A stretch of DNA of 64,000 nucleotides from Phenylobacterium sp. Root1290. Lineage in GTDB: Bacteria > Pseudomonadota > Alphaproteobacteria > Caulobacterales > Caulobacteraceae. The notes under the pieces were generated by a model. The model was not told the origin of the DNA. It worked only from the letters and a program-made list of their open reading frames with translations, and searched no databases. The stretch lies in the NCBI RefSeq assembly GCF_001425305.1, contig NZ_LMEE01000002.1:258191-322190 (forward strand), written 5' to 3'. The position numbers and the translations under genes were made by a program. Below, piece by piece: positions 8,726-17,677 of this stretch (position 1 is the first letter of the stretch; each line of letters opens with the position of its first letter).

Positions 8726-9517
8726 TCAGTGTTGACCATACGCGACCGGTCGGCTCGGATCGCTGCTCCAGCCTGACCAAGACGCGACGTATAGCGCGGA
8801 GTTCCGCCCAAGAATGGCCAAGGCCACGGCGGCGTGCGCCGCCGACACCCCCGAACCGCAGGACACCCCTAACTCGCCGCCGAAGGGCGAGTAGCGCGCG
8901 GCCAAGGCCTCATCCGACAAGAACAGCCCGTCCGGGCCGAGATTGTCCGCAGCCGGAACGTTGAGTGATCCGGGAATGTGCCCGCCGCTCCGAGCAGCCT
9001 CGTCGCCTGTGAAGGCGGAAGCGCCGCGCGCGTCCAGCAGGCGCCCTTCGCACGCCAGGCTCGCGGCGGCCTCGGCGTCCAGCACCAATAGATGTCCGGC
9101 CGAGATCTCGACGGTTCCCTCCGGTCCGAACGGAGCGGCGAGCGGCGCGACGGGCGCCCCCGCCGCTTGCGCCGCCTGAAACCCTCCGTCCAGCAGCCGC
9201 ACCCGCGTCAGACCCGCCCAGCGCAACGTCCACCACGCCCGCGCCGCCTGGAGGCCGCCCTTGTCGTCATAGACGACGACCTCGGTGTCCGCGCCGACTC
9301 CCCAGCGCCGGACGCGCGCCTGCAGATCGTCGATCTGCGGCAGGGGGCGAGCCCCCAGGTCGCCGCCGCCGGGCCCAGCGAAGTCGGCGCCAAGCTCGGC
9401 GGGGACGGCGCCCGCCAGGCCGATGTCGCGGCCCTCGCGCGGTCCGACGTCGATCAACACCAAGTCAGACCGCGATTTCAGCTCCGCGGCGGAGATCAGA
9501 ACGTCAGAACGGCTCAT
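8726..9517 (-). CDS. Tandem-rhodanese sulfurtransferase (SseA/thiosulfate type)
   Basis: 263 residues with two rhodanese domains. The first is inactive (YDDKGGLQAARAWW). The second carries the active Cys220 in CGSGVSAAH, the loop of thiosulfate/3-mercaptopyruvate sulfurtransferases. It sits between an FMN monooxygenase gene (3 bp away) and the RutE-like gene (16 bp away) on the same strand, so it is co-transcribed. A sulfurtransferase beside FMNH2-dependent monooxygenases suggests handling of sulfite, thiosulfate or thiol products released from an organosulfur compound. That role is inferred from position. Confidence 0.85.
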   Translation of the reverse strand: MSRSDVLISAAELKSRSDLVLIDVGPREGRDIGLAGAVPAELGADFAGPGGGDLGARPLPQIDDLQARVRRWGVGADTEVVVYDDKGGLQAARAWWTLRWAGLTRVRLLDGGFQAAQAAGAPVAPLAAPFGPEGTVEISAGHLLVLDAEAAASLACEGRLLDARGASAFTGDEAARSGGHIPGSLNVPAADNLGPDGLFLSDEALAARYSPFGGELGVSCGSGVSAAHAAVALAILGRNSALYVASWSGWSSDPSRPVAYGQH

Positions 9518-9520
9518 CGC

Positions 9521-10915
9521 CTACTCCGCCGCCGCGGCGCGGGCGCCCGTCAGGGTATTGGCGGGGCGAGCCAGGCCAAGGTGGTCGCGGAAGGTCGGGC
9601 CCGAGTAGTCCCGGCGGTAGAGCCCGCGGTCCTGCAGGACCGGCACCACCAGATCGGCGAAGGCGCTGACCGAGTCGGGGTTGTACGAGGGGAAGATGTT
9701 GAAGCCGTCGCAGGCTTCCTTCTCGAACCAGTCCTGAATGTAATCGGCGACCTCGACCGGATTGCCGACCACGCCGCCGCCCTGCCCCGCCGCAGCGATG
9801 ATCAGGTCGCGATAGGTGATGCGGTTAGCGCCGGTCACGTCCCGGCGCGTGCGCTCGCTGATCTGGGCGAAGAGGCGTTGGCCTTCCTCGTTGGCTTCCT
9901 TGAGCACCCGCGGATCGACCGCCTCGTCCGGATCGCGGCCACGCACGTCGACCTCGATCACCCGGGTGACGTTGGACAGGTTGCGCTTGCCGCGGCCGCC
10001 CAGCGCGCCGTAGCGACGATGCTCCTCGAGCGTGTCCTCGGTGTCGAGCTTGATGAAGCTGTTGAGCTGATCGTAGATCTTCACCGCCTCTGCGGTGGTC
10101 GGAGCCACGATCGGCGTCATGCCCGGCAGGATGGCGATCTGGTCGCCTGTGCGGCCGTACTTCTTCGCGCGGGTCTTCACGTCATCATAGTAGGCCTTCG
10201 CCACCGCGATGGTCGGGCCGGCCGCGAACACCACGTCGGCGTCGCGCGCCGCCAGCTCGCGAGAGCGATCCGAGGTGCCGGCGTGCAGGATCACCACGTG
10301 GCCCTGAGGTGGGCGGCGAACCGGCAGCGGGCCGTCGATAGAGAAGAACCGGCCCCTGTGGTTGATCGACTGGGCGCCGCCGTTCGGACCGGCGCCATAG
10401 CCGTCCTCGTCCCAGGAATCCCACAGCTTCTTCGCCACCTGGACGAATTCCTCGGCCCAGTCGTAGCGTTTGTCGGTATCCCAGTGCTCATCGCGGCTGA
10501 AGTTCGCGGCGGCGATCTCGTCGGCGCCGGTCACCAGGTTCCAGGACGCGCGACCGCCGGAGAGATGATCAAGCGAGGCGGTGAGATGGGCGATGGCGAA
10601 GGGGTCGTAATAGGTCGGGTTGGCCGTGACCACGATGCCGATGCGGTTGGTCGCAGCCGCCAGGCTCGCCGCCGAGATGAACGGCTCCAGCCGCGACATC
10701 TGCGACGGATTGGTGGTCTGCAGCGCCGGGTCGGAGGCCAGGCGATCGCCCAGGAACAGGAAGTCGAACTTCGCTGCCTCGGCGATCTGGGTCACGCTTT
10801 GCAGGAACTCGATGTCGAAGGGGGCGGTTTCGAGCGCCGTCGGCATCCGCCACCCCGAGGGGTGGGTGCCGTTCGCCCAGAACATCAATCCGAAGTGCAG
10901 TTCACGCTCAGCCAT
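9521..10915 (-). CDS. LLM-class FMNH2-dependent monooxygenase, NtaA/SnaA/DszA type
   Basis: 464 residues of the bacterial luciferase-like fold. It has LGDRLASDPA near residues 55-64, the GRASWNLVTG segment of the NtaA/SnaA/SoxA(DszA) subgroup (about 125) and HRGRFFSIDGPL about 200. Family members use reduced FMN from a separate flavin reductase to break C-S or C-N bonds (sulfones, nitrilotriacetate, alkanesulfonates). A flavin reductase lies in the same regulon at 23852-24382. The second luciferase-like gene lies about 100 bp upstream on the same strand. The substrate cannot be read from sequence. Confidence 0.88.
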   Translation of the reverse strand: MAERELHFGLMFWANGTHPSGWRMPTALETAPFDIEFLQSVTQIAEAAKFDFLFLGDRLASDPALQTTNPSQMSRLEPFISAASLAAATNRIGIVVTANPTYYDPFAIAHLTASLDHLSGGRASWNLVTGADEIAAANFSRDEHWDTDKRYDWAEEFVQVAKKLWDSWDEDGYGAGPNGGAQSINHRGRFFSIDGPLPVRRPPQGHVVILHAGTSDRSRELAARDADVVFAAGPTIAVAKAYYDDVKTRAKKYGRTGDQIAILPGMTPIVAPTTAEAVKIYDQLNSFIKLDTEDTLEEHRRYGALGGRGKRNLSNVTRVIEVDVRGRDPDEAVDPRVLKEANEEGQRLFAQISERTRRDVTGANRITYRDLIIAAAGQGGGVVGNPVEVADYIQDWFEKEACDGFNIFPSYNPDSVSAFADLVVPVLQDRGLYRRDYSGPTFRDHLGLARPANTLTGARAAAAE

Positions 10916-11013
10916 AGGACACTTCCACTTTGGCGCCGGCGGAATTTCGCCAACGATGGTCGTCGATTGTTAGGTCGGCCGGCCACATGGACGGCCGACA
11001 TTGGTGCTTCTGC

Positions 11014-12105
11014 TCAGGCCGCCGCGTAGCGGTTGGCAGGCTTGTCGAGGGCCAGGTGGTCTCGCAGCGTGCCGCCATCCTTGGGGGCCGACAGCAGACC
11101 GAGGCGCTGCAGCTCGGGCGCCAGCAGCTCGATGAGGGCGTCGAGTTGCCCTGGGAGCCCTGCGGCCCTCAGGGTGAGGCCGTCGAGGCCGGCGGCGTCA
11201 GCATAGGCGGCCAGTTGTTCGGCGACCTCGCCCGGCGCGCCGACAAAGCGCGGCGCGGCGTCTCCGGCCGGGCTGGGTTGCTCCACCAGGGCCGCGGCCT
11301 CCGCCGCGCTCGCCGCGACGATCACAGTGGCCTCGGCGAAGAGGCGCACGTCCTTGCGATCACGGCCGGCGGCGTCGAGGGCGGCTTGAAAAGCGGCCAC
11401 GCGGACCTTCAGTTCTTCGGCCGGTTGCGCGCCCAGGAAGACCACGTCGGCCTGAGCCCCGGCGAGCGGATAGGACAGTTCCGAGGTGATCTCGTGCGCC
11501 ACGACGAGCTGGCCCTGCGGCGGCCGCGCGACGTTGAGCGGCCCCTTGATGCGGAAGCGCTCGCCGGCGTGGTGGATCGGATGGATCTTGTCGCCATCGA
11601 CGTAGTCGCCGGTCGCCTTGTTGCGGATGAAGGCGTCATCCTCCCAGGAGTCCCAGAGCTTGCTCAGGATCTCCGCGGCCTCGCCCGCCCGCCCGTAGTG
11701 TTCCTCGGCCGAGGGCTCGGCATGGCTGTAGTTGATTGCTGCGGGATACGACGCGCCGGAAACCAGCTCCCAGCCGGCGCGGCCATGAGTGACGTGATCG
11801 AGCGACGCGGTGAGGCGCGCCAGATTGAAGGGCTCGAAGTAGCTCGTATTGCCGGTGACGAAGAAGCCGAGCCGCTTGGTGCGGGTGGCCAGGAACGAGG
11901 CCGTCGTAAAGGGCTCGGTGCGGGCGAAGGCCGCCGGACCCTCGCCGCTCGCCTGCTTGTCCTGGAAACGGATGAAGGTGAAGCCGGCCTTCTCGACGCT
12001 CTGAGCCAGGGTCGAAATCTGCGCCGGATTGAACGGATCGAATCGCGCCTCCGGCTCGCTGTAGGGCGTGTAGGTGAAGCCGAAATGCAGAGGTCTGGTG
12101 CTCAT
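11014..12105 (-). CDS. Second LLM-class flavin-dependent oxidoreductase
   Basis: 363 residues, luciferase-like. Recognisable features are FNPAQISTLAQSVEKAGFTFIRFQD near the N-terminus, TKRLGFFVTGNTSYFEPFNLAR about residue 76-97, and HGRAGWELVSGASYPAAINY about 105-125. A C-terminal DGGTLRDHLAL segment also occurs, in related form, in the 464-residue neighbour. It is the first gene of the leftward unit and divergent from an aldo/keto reductase. The shared 148-bp gap contains the TCCTA-N8-ATAGGA operator. It probably works with the downstream monooxygenase on related substrates. Confidence 0.87.
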   Translation of the reverse strand: MSTRPLHFGFTYTPYSEPEARFDPFNPAQISTLAQSVEKAGFTFIRFQDKQASGEGPAAFARTEPFTTASFLATRTKRLGFFVTGNTSYFEPFNLARLTASLDHVTHGRAGWELVSGASYPAAINYSHAEPSAEEHYGRAGEAAEILSKLWDSWEDDAFIRNKATGDYVDGDKIHPIHHAGERFRIKGPLNVARPPQGQLVVAHEITSELSYPLAGAQADVVFLGAQPAEELKVRVAAFQAALDAAGRDRKDVRLFAEATVIVAASAAEAAALVEQPSPAGDAAPRFVGAPGEVAEQLAAYADAAGLDGLTLRAAGLPGQLDALIELLAPELQRLGLLSAPKDGGTLRDHLALDKPANRYAAA

Positions 12106-12218
12106 TTCGCCGTGGTCCCGCTAGAATTTTAATGTCCAGCTGCGGCGCGCAGCGCGCCTTGAGCCGGCTGGCGGCAAGGCTCGCCTTGCCCCCCGAGGCC
12201 GTGTCTGTTACGCGCCAT

Positions 12219-12239
12219 ATCCTAGTACGTCAATAGGAT
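12219..12239. promoter_or_regulatory. Inverted repeat TCCTA-N8-ATAGGA (copy 1) in a divergent promoter
   Basis: ATCCTA (12219-12224) faces TAGGAT (12234-12239) between the divergent LLM oxidoreductase and aldo/keto reductase genes. The 21-bp site aligns base for base in its half-sites with the one at 25085-25105, including the spacer length. I read it as an operator of a shared regulator. It sits 15 bp before the rightward ATG, a position typical of repression. Confidence 0.6.
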
Positions 12240-12253
12240 TAAAAGGATAACAA

Positions 12254-13225
12254 ATGAGTTCGATCGGACCATTCCAGGTGCGCCGTCAGGGGTTCGGGGC
12301 CATGGGCCTTTCCCACAACTATGGGCATGCCGACGAGGCGGAGTCGCTGCGCACGCTGGAGCGCGTGCTGGAGCTCGGGATCAATCTGATCGACACGGCG
12401 AACGTCTATGGCGCCGGTCACAATGAGGAGCTGGTCGGCCGTGCGATCCGCGGACGTCGGGACCAGGTGGTGATCGCCAGCAAGGTCGGCATCGTTGGCG
12501 GCGGCGAGGCCCAGGAGGGGGCCGAAGGCAAGCGGGTGAACAACAGCCCGGCCTATACTCGCCTCCAGGCCGAGAAGAGCCTGAAGCGGCTCGGGGTCGA
12601 GCAGATCGACCTCTACTATCTCCACCGCATCGACGCCTCGCTGCCGATCGAGGAAGCGATCGGCGGCCTGGTGCGACTGAAGGAAGAAGGCAAGATCGGC
12701 GCGATCGGCCTCTCGGAAGCGACGGCCGAAACCGTGCGGCGCGCGCACGCGGTGCATCCGATCGCGGCCCTGCAGAGCGAGTACTCGCTGTGGACCCGAG
12801 AGGTGGAGACCGAAATCCTCCCGACAACCCGCGAACTGGGCGTCACCTTCGTGCCCTTCTCGCCGCTGGGACGCGGGTTTCTGGCCGGCGCCTCCGCGCC
12901 GGAGGACGCCGAAGACGTTCGCCATCGCCACCCGCGATTCCAGGCTGAGGCCGTTGAGGCCAACGCCCGTCGCCGCGCCGCGATCGAAGGCGTCGCGGGC
13001 CGGCTGGGCGCGACCAGCGCGCAGGTGGCCCTGGCCTGGGTGCTCTCCAAGAACGTGGTCCCGATCCCCGGCACGCGGCGGGTCTCGCACCTGGAAAGCA
13101 ACTGGGCGGCCAATGACCTGCAACTGGATCAAGAGGTTGTCGCCGAACTGGAGACGGCCTTCCCGGTGGGTGTGACCATCGGCGCGCGCTTCCCTGAGAA
13201 CGCGCCGGCCCAGGGTCCCTCCTAG
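12254..13225 (+). CDS. Aldo/keto reductase
   Basis: 323 residues of the AKR TIM-barrel fold. It has the catalytic Asp/Tyr in LIDTANVYG (about 46-54), Lys in VIASKVG (about 76) and His in YYLHRID (about 119). The NADPH-binding end is PIPGTRRVSHLESN. It resembles AKR13-type enzymes (IolS/YajO-like). The ribosome site AAAGGATAAC precedes the ATG. It is the only rightward gene of the scavenging cluster, and its stop overlaps that of the facing MFS gene in a CTAG. It likely reduces an aldehyde or ketone released by the monooxygenases. Confidence 0.9.
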   Translation: MSSIGPFQVRRQGFGAMGLSHNYGHADEAESLRTLERVLELGINLIDTANVYGAGHNEELVGRAIRGRRDQVVIASKVGIVGGGEAQEGAEGKRVNNSPAYTRLQAEKSLKRLGVEQIDLYYLHRIDASLPIEEAIGGLVRLKEEGKIGAIGLSEATAETVRRAHAVHPIAALQSEYSLWTREVETEILPTTRELGVTFVPFSPLGRGFLAGASAPEDAEDVRHRHPRFQAEAVEANARRRAAIEGVAGRLGATSAQVALAWVLSKNVVPIPGTRRVSHLESNWAANDLQLDQEVVAELETAFPVGVTIGARFPENAPAQGPS

Positions 13226-14508
13226 GCGGATGTCCCCCGGCCCGCCAACGCGGCGGGCCGGGCGGGCTCCTCGCCGCCGCCGAAGGTCGGCGACAGCGCA
13301 TCCTCGATCCGGTCGATCCGGCGAAGCGTCGGAAACAGCCAGAGCCACAGGCCGCCCACCGCCAACACTCCGGCCCCGCCGATCACCGCCGCCGGCGCAG
13401 CCCCGGCCAGGGACGCGACGAACCCGGCCTCCATGTCGCCAAGCTCAGTCGAGGCGCTGCCGAACACCATGTTGGCGGAGCTCACCCGCCCGCGCATGTC
13501 GTCGGGGGTAGAAAGCTGGATGAGCAACTGGCGCACGCAGGCGCCGACCATCCGCGCCGCGCCCATCACCGTCAGTGCGACGACGGAGAGCATGTAGGAT
13601 CTGGAGAGGCCGAACACGACCAGCGAGACGCCGAAGACGGCCAGGGCCACGAAGGTCCAGAGACCGACGCGTCGGCGCAGGGGACGCAGCGCGATGACCG
13701 TCCCGGCCGCCAGGGCCCCGACCGCCAGGGCGCTGCGCAACACGCCGAAGCCCGCCTCGCCGACATGGAGGATCTCGGTGGCGAAGATCGGGAGCAGCGC
13801 CGTGGCGCCGCCCAGCAGGCCCGCAAACAGGTCCATGGTCGTCACGGACAGGATCAGGGGACTGCGGGCGATGAATGTGAGCCCCCCGAGCAGATGCGCG
13901 AGGCCCTTGGTCTGGGTGTCGCCGCCGCGGCTGCGCGTGCGCACCAGCGTCGCCAGGACGAACGAGGCGAGGTACGAGCCCGCCGCCACGCCATAAGCCG
14001 CCGCCTCGCCCGAGCCAGCGATGATCAACCCCGCGACCGCCGGACCCGCGATGGCCGTGAGCTGGAAGGCCGAAGAGGTCCACGCCACGGCGTTCGGCAA
14101 GTCCTGGAGCGGCAGCAGACGAGGCATCCAGGCCTGGGCGGAGGGCGCGGAAAAGGTCTTGCCCATGCCGAAGACGCCCGCCGCCAGGAAGAACGGCAGC
14201 GCCGAGGTCACGCCGGCGATCGTGCACGCCGTCAGCAGCACCGCCGCCGAGGTCAGCACCAGCTGGAACACGCGATAGACGTTGCGCCGCTCGAAGCGGT
14301 CGGCGGCTTGCCCGGACGGCAAGGTGGACAGCAGGACCGGCACGAAGACGGCCAGGCCCACCATGCCCAGCGCAAAGGGATCGCGCGTCAGCGCATAGAC
14401 CTGCCAACCCAGCGTCGGCAGCATGATGTTGGTGCCGAGGTTGTTGGCGACGCGCGCCGCATAGAACCAACGGAAGTCGCCCGACCTGAAGGCGGCGAAA
14501 GCGGTCAT
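13222..14508 (-). CDS. MFS transporter, EntS/enterobactin-exporter-like family
   Basis: 428 residues with about 11-12 hydrophobic segments. The start, FRSGDFRWFYAARVANNLGTNI, and SGQAADRFERRNVYRVFQL (the MFS motif A loop between helices 2 and 3) fit the MFS_3/EntS group. It is the last gene of the leftward ABC-transporter operon, 19 bp after the tautomerase gene. It could export a metabolite or an end product. Its TAG stop overlaps the TAG stop of the convergent aldo/keto reductase. Confidence 0.85.
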   Translation of the reverse strand: MTAFAAFRSGDFRWFYAARVANNLGTNIMLPTLGWQVYALTRDPFALGMVGLAVFVPVLLSTLPSGQAADRFERRNVYRVFQLVLTSAAVLLTACTIAGVTSALPFFLAAGVFGMGKTFSAPSAQAWMPRLLPLQDLPNAVAWTSSAFQLTAIAGPAVAGLIIAGSGEAAAYGVAAGSYLASFVLATLVRTRSRGGDTQTKGLAHLLGGLTFIARSPLILSVTTMDLFAGLLGGATALLPIFATEILHVGEAGFGVLRSALAVGALAAGTVIALRPLRRRVGLWTFVALAVFGVSLVVFGLSRSYMLSVVALTVMGAARMVGACVRQLLIQLSTPDDMRGRVSSANMVFGSASTELGDMEAGFVASLAGAAPAAVIGGAGVLAVGGLWLWLFPTLRRIDRIEDALSPTFGGGEEPARPAALAGRGTSA

Positions 14509-14527
14509 TGGAAGTTGTGCGGACCGC

Positions 14528-14860
14528 CTAGCTCCAGTTTTCGCGCGGGGCTTCGATGAGGATCACCTTGATGTCCGCCTCGGCCAGGCCGAGCGCGCCG
14601 AGATTGCGTTTCACCGCGGCGAACAGCGCCTGCTTCATCTCATCCGTGCGCCCCGAGAAGAGCGTGATCTGCAGCTCGGTGTAGCGATCGCTCTCACCCG
14701 GCCCGCTGTTGAAGTGGCTGGCCGGGTGCTCCGCCAGCCGCAGGTGGCGCGCTTGCGGCGGGGTGCCGATGCTCTCGGTCAGGGCGGACTGCACCGCGTC
14801 GAACAGCGCCTGCGGGTCTTGGATCCAGCCTTGGCGCGTGGAGATCAGGGTCGAGGGCAT
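14528..14860 (-). CDS. Tautomerase-family protein
   Basis: 110 residues. Met-Pro at the start gives Pro as residue 1 after Met removal, the catalytic base in the 4-oxalocrotonate tautomerase superfamily. RLAEHPASHF, YTELQITLFSGRT and the final VILIEAPRENWS match the ~110-130-residue Tautomerase_2-type subgroup found next to transport and oxygenase genes. It would interconvert keto and enol forms, and its substrate is unknown. It lies 4 bp after the ABC ATPase gene, so it is co-translated. Confidence 0.82.
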   Translation of the reverse strand: MPSTLISTRQGWIQDPQALFDAVQSALTESIGTPPQARHLRLAEHPASHFNSGPGESDRYTELQITLFSGRTDEMKQALFAAVKRNLGALGLAEADIKVILIEAPRENWS

Positions 14861-14864
14861 GAGG

Positions 14865-15866
14865 TCAGAGACTTTCGGTGAGAGCGAGTTGGACCGGCGC
14901 GCCGGTCTGGGCCTCGCCGACGTCGGGAACGAGATGGCAGGCGACGAGATTGCCGCCCTCGGCTGGCCTCAGTTGCGGCGCCGCCTCACGGCAGCGGGGT
15001 TCGACCAGCGGGCAGCGTCCCTGGAAGAAGCAGCCCTGGGGCAGGTTGAGGTTGCTGGGCAGTTCGCCCTGCAGGACCGGCTTGTCGATGGCCTTGGTGG
15101 CGTCGGGATCGGTCGCCGGGGCCGCGGCCAGCAGCGCGCGGGTGTAGGGATGGCGGGGCGCCGACCAGAAGCTCTCACGCGCGCCCTGCTCGACGATGCG
15201 GCCGAGATACATCACCACCACCCGGTCGGCGATGTGCTCGACCACCGAGAGATCGTGGGAGATGAACAGGTAGGACATCTGCAGATCGCGCTGCAGGTCG
15301 CCCAGCAGGTTGATGACCTGGGCCCGCACGGAGACGTCCAGAGCCGACACCGGCTCGTCGCAGACGATCAGACGCGGGTTGAGGGCGATGGCCCGGGCGA
15401 TGCCGATCCGCTGGCGTTGGCCGCCTGAAAAGGCGTTGGGGTATCGGCCATAGGCGTCCGCTGGCAGTCCGACCAGGGCCAGAAGCTCCTCGACACGCCG
15501 GCGGGTGTCCTTGGCCGACCAACCCGCCAGGCGCAGCGGCTGGCCGATGCTCTTGCCGATCGTGTGACGCGGATTGAGCGCGCTGCCGTTGTCCTGGAAG
15601 ATCATCTGGACCTTCGGACGGATGGCGCGCAGCGCCTCCGCTCCCAGATGCGTGATCTCCTCGCCATCGAGCTCGATGCTCCCCTCGGCGCTCGGAACCA
15701 GCCGCAGGATCGCCTTGCCGAGGGTCGACTTGCCGCAGCCGGACTCGCCGATCAGGCCGACCGTCGTGCCTGGCTCGATCTCGAGATCCAGACCGTTGAC
15801 CGCGTGCACCACGCCCTGCCCAGTCGGGAGCCTGACGTGAAGATCCTTGACGCTGAGCAGGCTCAT
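14865..15866 (-). CDS. ABC transporter ATP-binding protein, OppF/DppF type
   Basis: 333 residues. Walker A is GESGCGKST (40-48), the signature SGGQRQRIGIARA, Walker B LIVCDEPVSALD and the H-loop FISHDLS. The C-terminal oligopeptide/dipeptide extension carries cysteines (CFFQGRCPL). It powers uptake together with the OppD-like ATPase whose gene overlaps its start by 4 bp. Subunit order in the operon (B, C, D, F in transcription order) is canonical for peptide/nickel/opine importers. Confidence 0.93.
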   Translation of the reverse strand: MSLLSVKDLHVRLPTGQGVVHAVNGLDLEIEPGTTVGLIGESGCGKSTLGKAILRLVPSAEGSIELDGEEITHLGAEALRAIRPKVQMIFQDNGSALNPRHTIGKSIGQPLRLAGWSAKDTRRRVEELLALVGLPADAYGRYPNAFSGGQRQRIGIARAIALNPRLIVCDEPVSALDVSVRAQVINLLGDLQRDLQMSYLFISHDLSVVEHIADRVVVMYLGRIVEQGARESFWSAPRHPYTRALLAAAPATDPDATKAIDKPVLQGELPSNLNLPQGCFFQGRCPLVEPRCREAAPQLRPAEGGNLVACHLVPDVGEAQTGAPVQLALTESL

Positions 15867-16849
15867 GCGCTCGCCTCCCCATCAAACCAGCACTCGACCT
15901 CATGGCGGCGGCCGACGATCCGCCGGGCCGGAGCCGTCGTGCGACAGATGTCCAGCGCGCGATCGCATCGGCCAGCGAAGGCGCAACCGGGCGGGCGATC
16001 CGCATAGGACGGGACGACGCCCGGAATCTCGGGCAGCCGCTCACCAGCCGGCGCCCGCCGCGTCAGCGCCAGAAGACCCTGGGTGTAGGGATGGCGGGGC
16101 GCGCGGAAGATCTCGCGCACCGGGCCTTCCTCGATGATCCGGCCCGCGTACATCACGGCGACGCGGTCGGCCATTTCCGCGACCACGCCGAAATCGTGGG
16201 TCACGATGAGGAGCGCCATGCCGGTCTCCTCCTTCAGGCGCTGCAACAGTTGCAGCACCTGGGCCTGAATGGTCACGTCGAGCGCCGTCGTCGGCTCGTC
16301 GGCGATCAGCAGCCGCGGATGTCCGGCGATCGCCATCGCGATGACGATCCGCTGGCACATGCCGCCCGACAGTCGATGCGGATACTCCCCCAGCCGCGTC
16401 TCAGGATCAGGGATACGCACCAGGCGCATGAGCTCGAGCGCCCGCTCGCGCAGCGCCTCGCGCGGCAACGCCGCATGGGCGCTGATCGCCTCGTACAGCT
16501 GGGCCCCGATGGTCATCAACGGATTGAGCGCGCTCATCGGGTCCTGCGAGATCAGCGCGATGTCGCGCCCGCGCAGCGCATTCATCTCGCGCTCGCGCAG
16601 GCGCAGGATGTCGCGTCCATCCAGCCGGACCTCGCCTCCCGTCACCCGCGCCTGCCCCTTGGGCAACAAGCGGATCATCGACAGGGCGGCCAGCGACTTT
16701 CCGCAACCCGACTCCCCTACGATGGCCACCGTCTCGCCGCGGCCGATCGAGAGGTCGAGCGAGAGCACGATGGGCGTCTCGCCGGCGGCGGTGCGTACGG
16801 CGGTGGAAAGGCCCCGCGCCTCGATGAGCGCCGGCTCGGCCAAGGTCAT
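15863..16849 (-). CDS. ABC transporter ATP-binding protein, OppD/DppD type
   Basis: 328 residues. Walker A is GESGCGKS (45-52), Walker B LLIADEPTTALD and the H-loop IVTHDFG. The signature LSGGMCQRIVIA has Cys where Arg or Lys is commoner. The C-terminal extension PPGCAFAGRCDRA fits the oligopeptide ATPase family, in which such cysteines can bind an Fe-S cluster. It overlaps both neighbours by 4 bp (ATGA-type), so translation is coupled. Confidence 0.92.
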   Translation of the reverse strand: MTLAEPALIEARGLSTAVRTAAGETPIVLSLDLSIGRGETVAIVGESGCGKSLAALSMIRLLPKGQARVTGGEVRLDGRDILRLREREMNALRGRDIALISQDPMSALNPLMTIGAQLYEAISAHAALPREALRERALELMRLVRIPDPETRLGEYPHRLSGGMCQRIVIAMAIAGHPRLLIADEPTTALDVTIQAQVLQLLQRLKEETGMALLIVTHDFGVVAEMADRVAVMYAGRIIEEGPVREIFRAPRHPYTQGLLALTRRAPAGERLPEIPGVVPSYADRPPGCAFAGRCDRALDICRTTAPARRIVGRRHEVECWFDGEASA

Positions 16850-17673
16850 CGCAGCCTCCGTGGATTGAGAACGTCGTTGAGGCCGTCGCTGACCAGGCTG
16901 AGCGCGAAAACCGTAAGCACGATGGCCACGCCCGGGATCGCGCAGACGTACCAGGCGGTGCGGATCAGCCCCCTGCCCTCGCCGATCAGGCGGCCCCAGG
17001 TGGTCACCGACGGGTCCCCGAGCCCCAGGAAGGAGAGCCCGGACTCCGCCAGGATGGCGCCGGCGATGCTGAGGGTGGAGACCGCCAGCACAGGCCCGAT
17101 GGCGTTGGGCAGGATCTCGCCGAAGATGATCTGCAGGTCGCCCATGCCGATGGTCCGGCCGGCCAGCACGAAGTCGCGCTTGCGCCAGGTCAGGAACTCG
17201 CCGCGCGTCAGGCGCGCGATCGACTCCCAGGAGATCAGGCCGATGGCGAGCACCACGAAGATGAGTTGCGGCCCGACGAACGACACCACCGCCAACAGGA
17301 AGATGAGGCCGGGGATGGTCTGGAACAGTTCGATCAGGCGCGTGAAAGACGCCCCGACGACGCCGCCATAGTAGCCGGCGATCGCGCCGACGGTGACGCC
17401 GATGAGGATCGCCGTGCAGGCGGCGGCCACACCGATCAGCAGCGTGGTGCGCGCGCCATGGACCAGCATCGCCAGCATGTCGCGACCGAGCGCGTCGGTG
17501 CCCAGCGGGAAGCCCGGCGTGAACGGCGCAGACAGCGCCGGCCCGACGATCCGCAGCGGATCCTCGGGCGAGATCACCGGCGCCAGCAGGGCGACGAGCA
17601 GCACCAGGCCCAGCAGGATCAGGCCTGCGAGGGCCAGCCGGTTCTGCGAGAAGCGACGAAGGAAATCGATCAT
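16846..17673 (-). CDS. ABC transporter permease, OppC/DppC type
   Basis: 275 residues. The N-terminal membrane anchor (LALAGLILLGLVLLVALLAP) is followed by the LGTDALGRDMLAMLVHGART motif diagnostic of OppC/DppC. The EAA loop resembles GRTIGMGDLQIIFGEILPN. It has about six membrane segments. It forms the inner-membrane channel with the OppB-like subunit encoded 4 bp upstream. Confidence 0.92.
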   Translation of the reverse strand: MIDFLRRFSQNRLALAGLILLGLVLLVALLAPVISPEDPLRIVGPALSAPFTPGFPLGTDALGRDMLAMLVHGARTTLLIGVAAACTAILIGVTVGAIAGYYGGVVGASFTRLIELFQTIPGLIFLLAVVSFVGPQLIFVVLAIGLISWESIARLTRGEFLTWRKRDFVLAGRTIGMGDLQIIFGEILPNAIGPVLAVSTLSIAGAILAESGLSFLGLGDPSVTTWGRLIGEGRGLIRTAWYVCAIPGVAIVLTVFALSLVSDGLNDVLNPRRLR

Positions 17674-17677
17674 GCCG

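Noticed and set aside
9092..11029. A 645-codon forward frame across the rhodanese and monooxygenase genes
   Set aside because: It spans the ends of two real leftward genes and shows only Arg/Ala/Gly-rich shadow composition.
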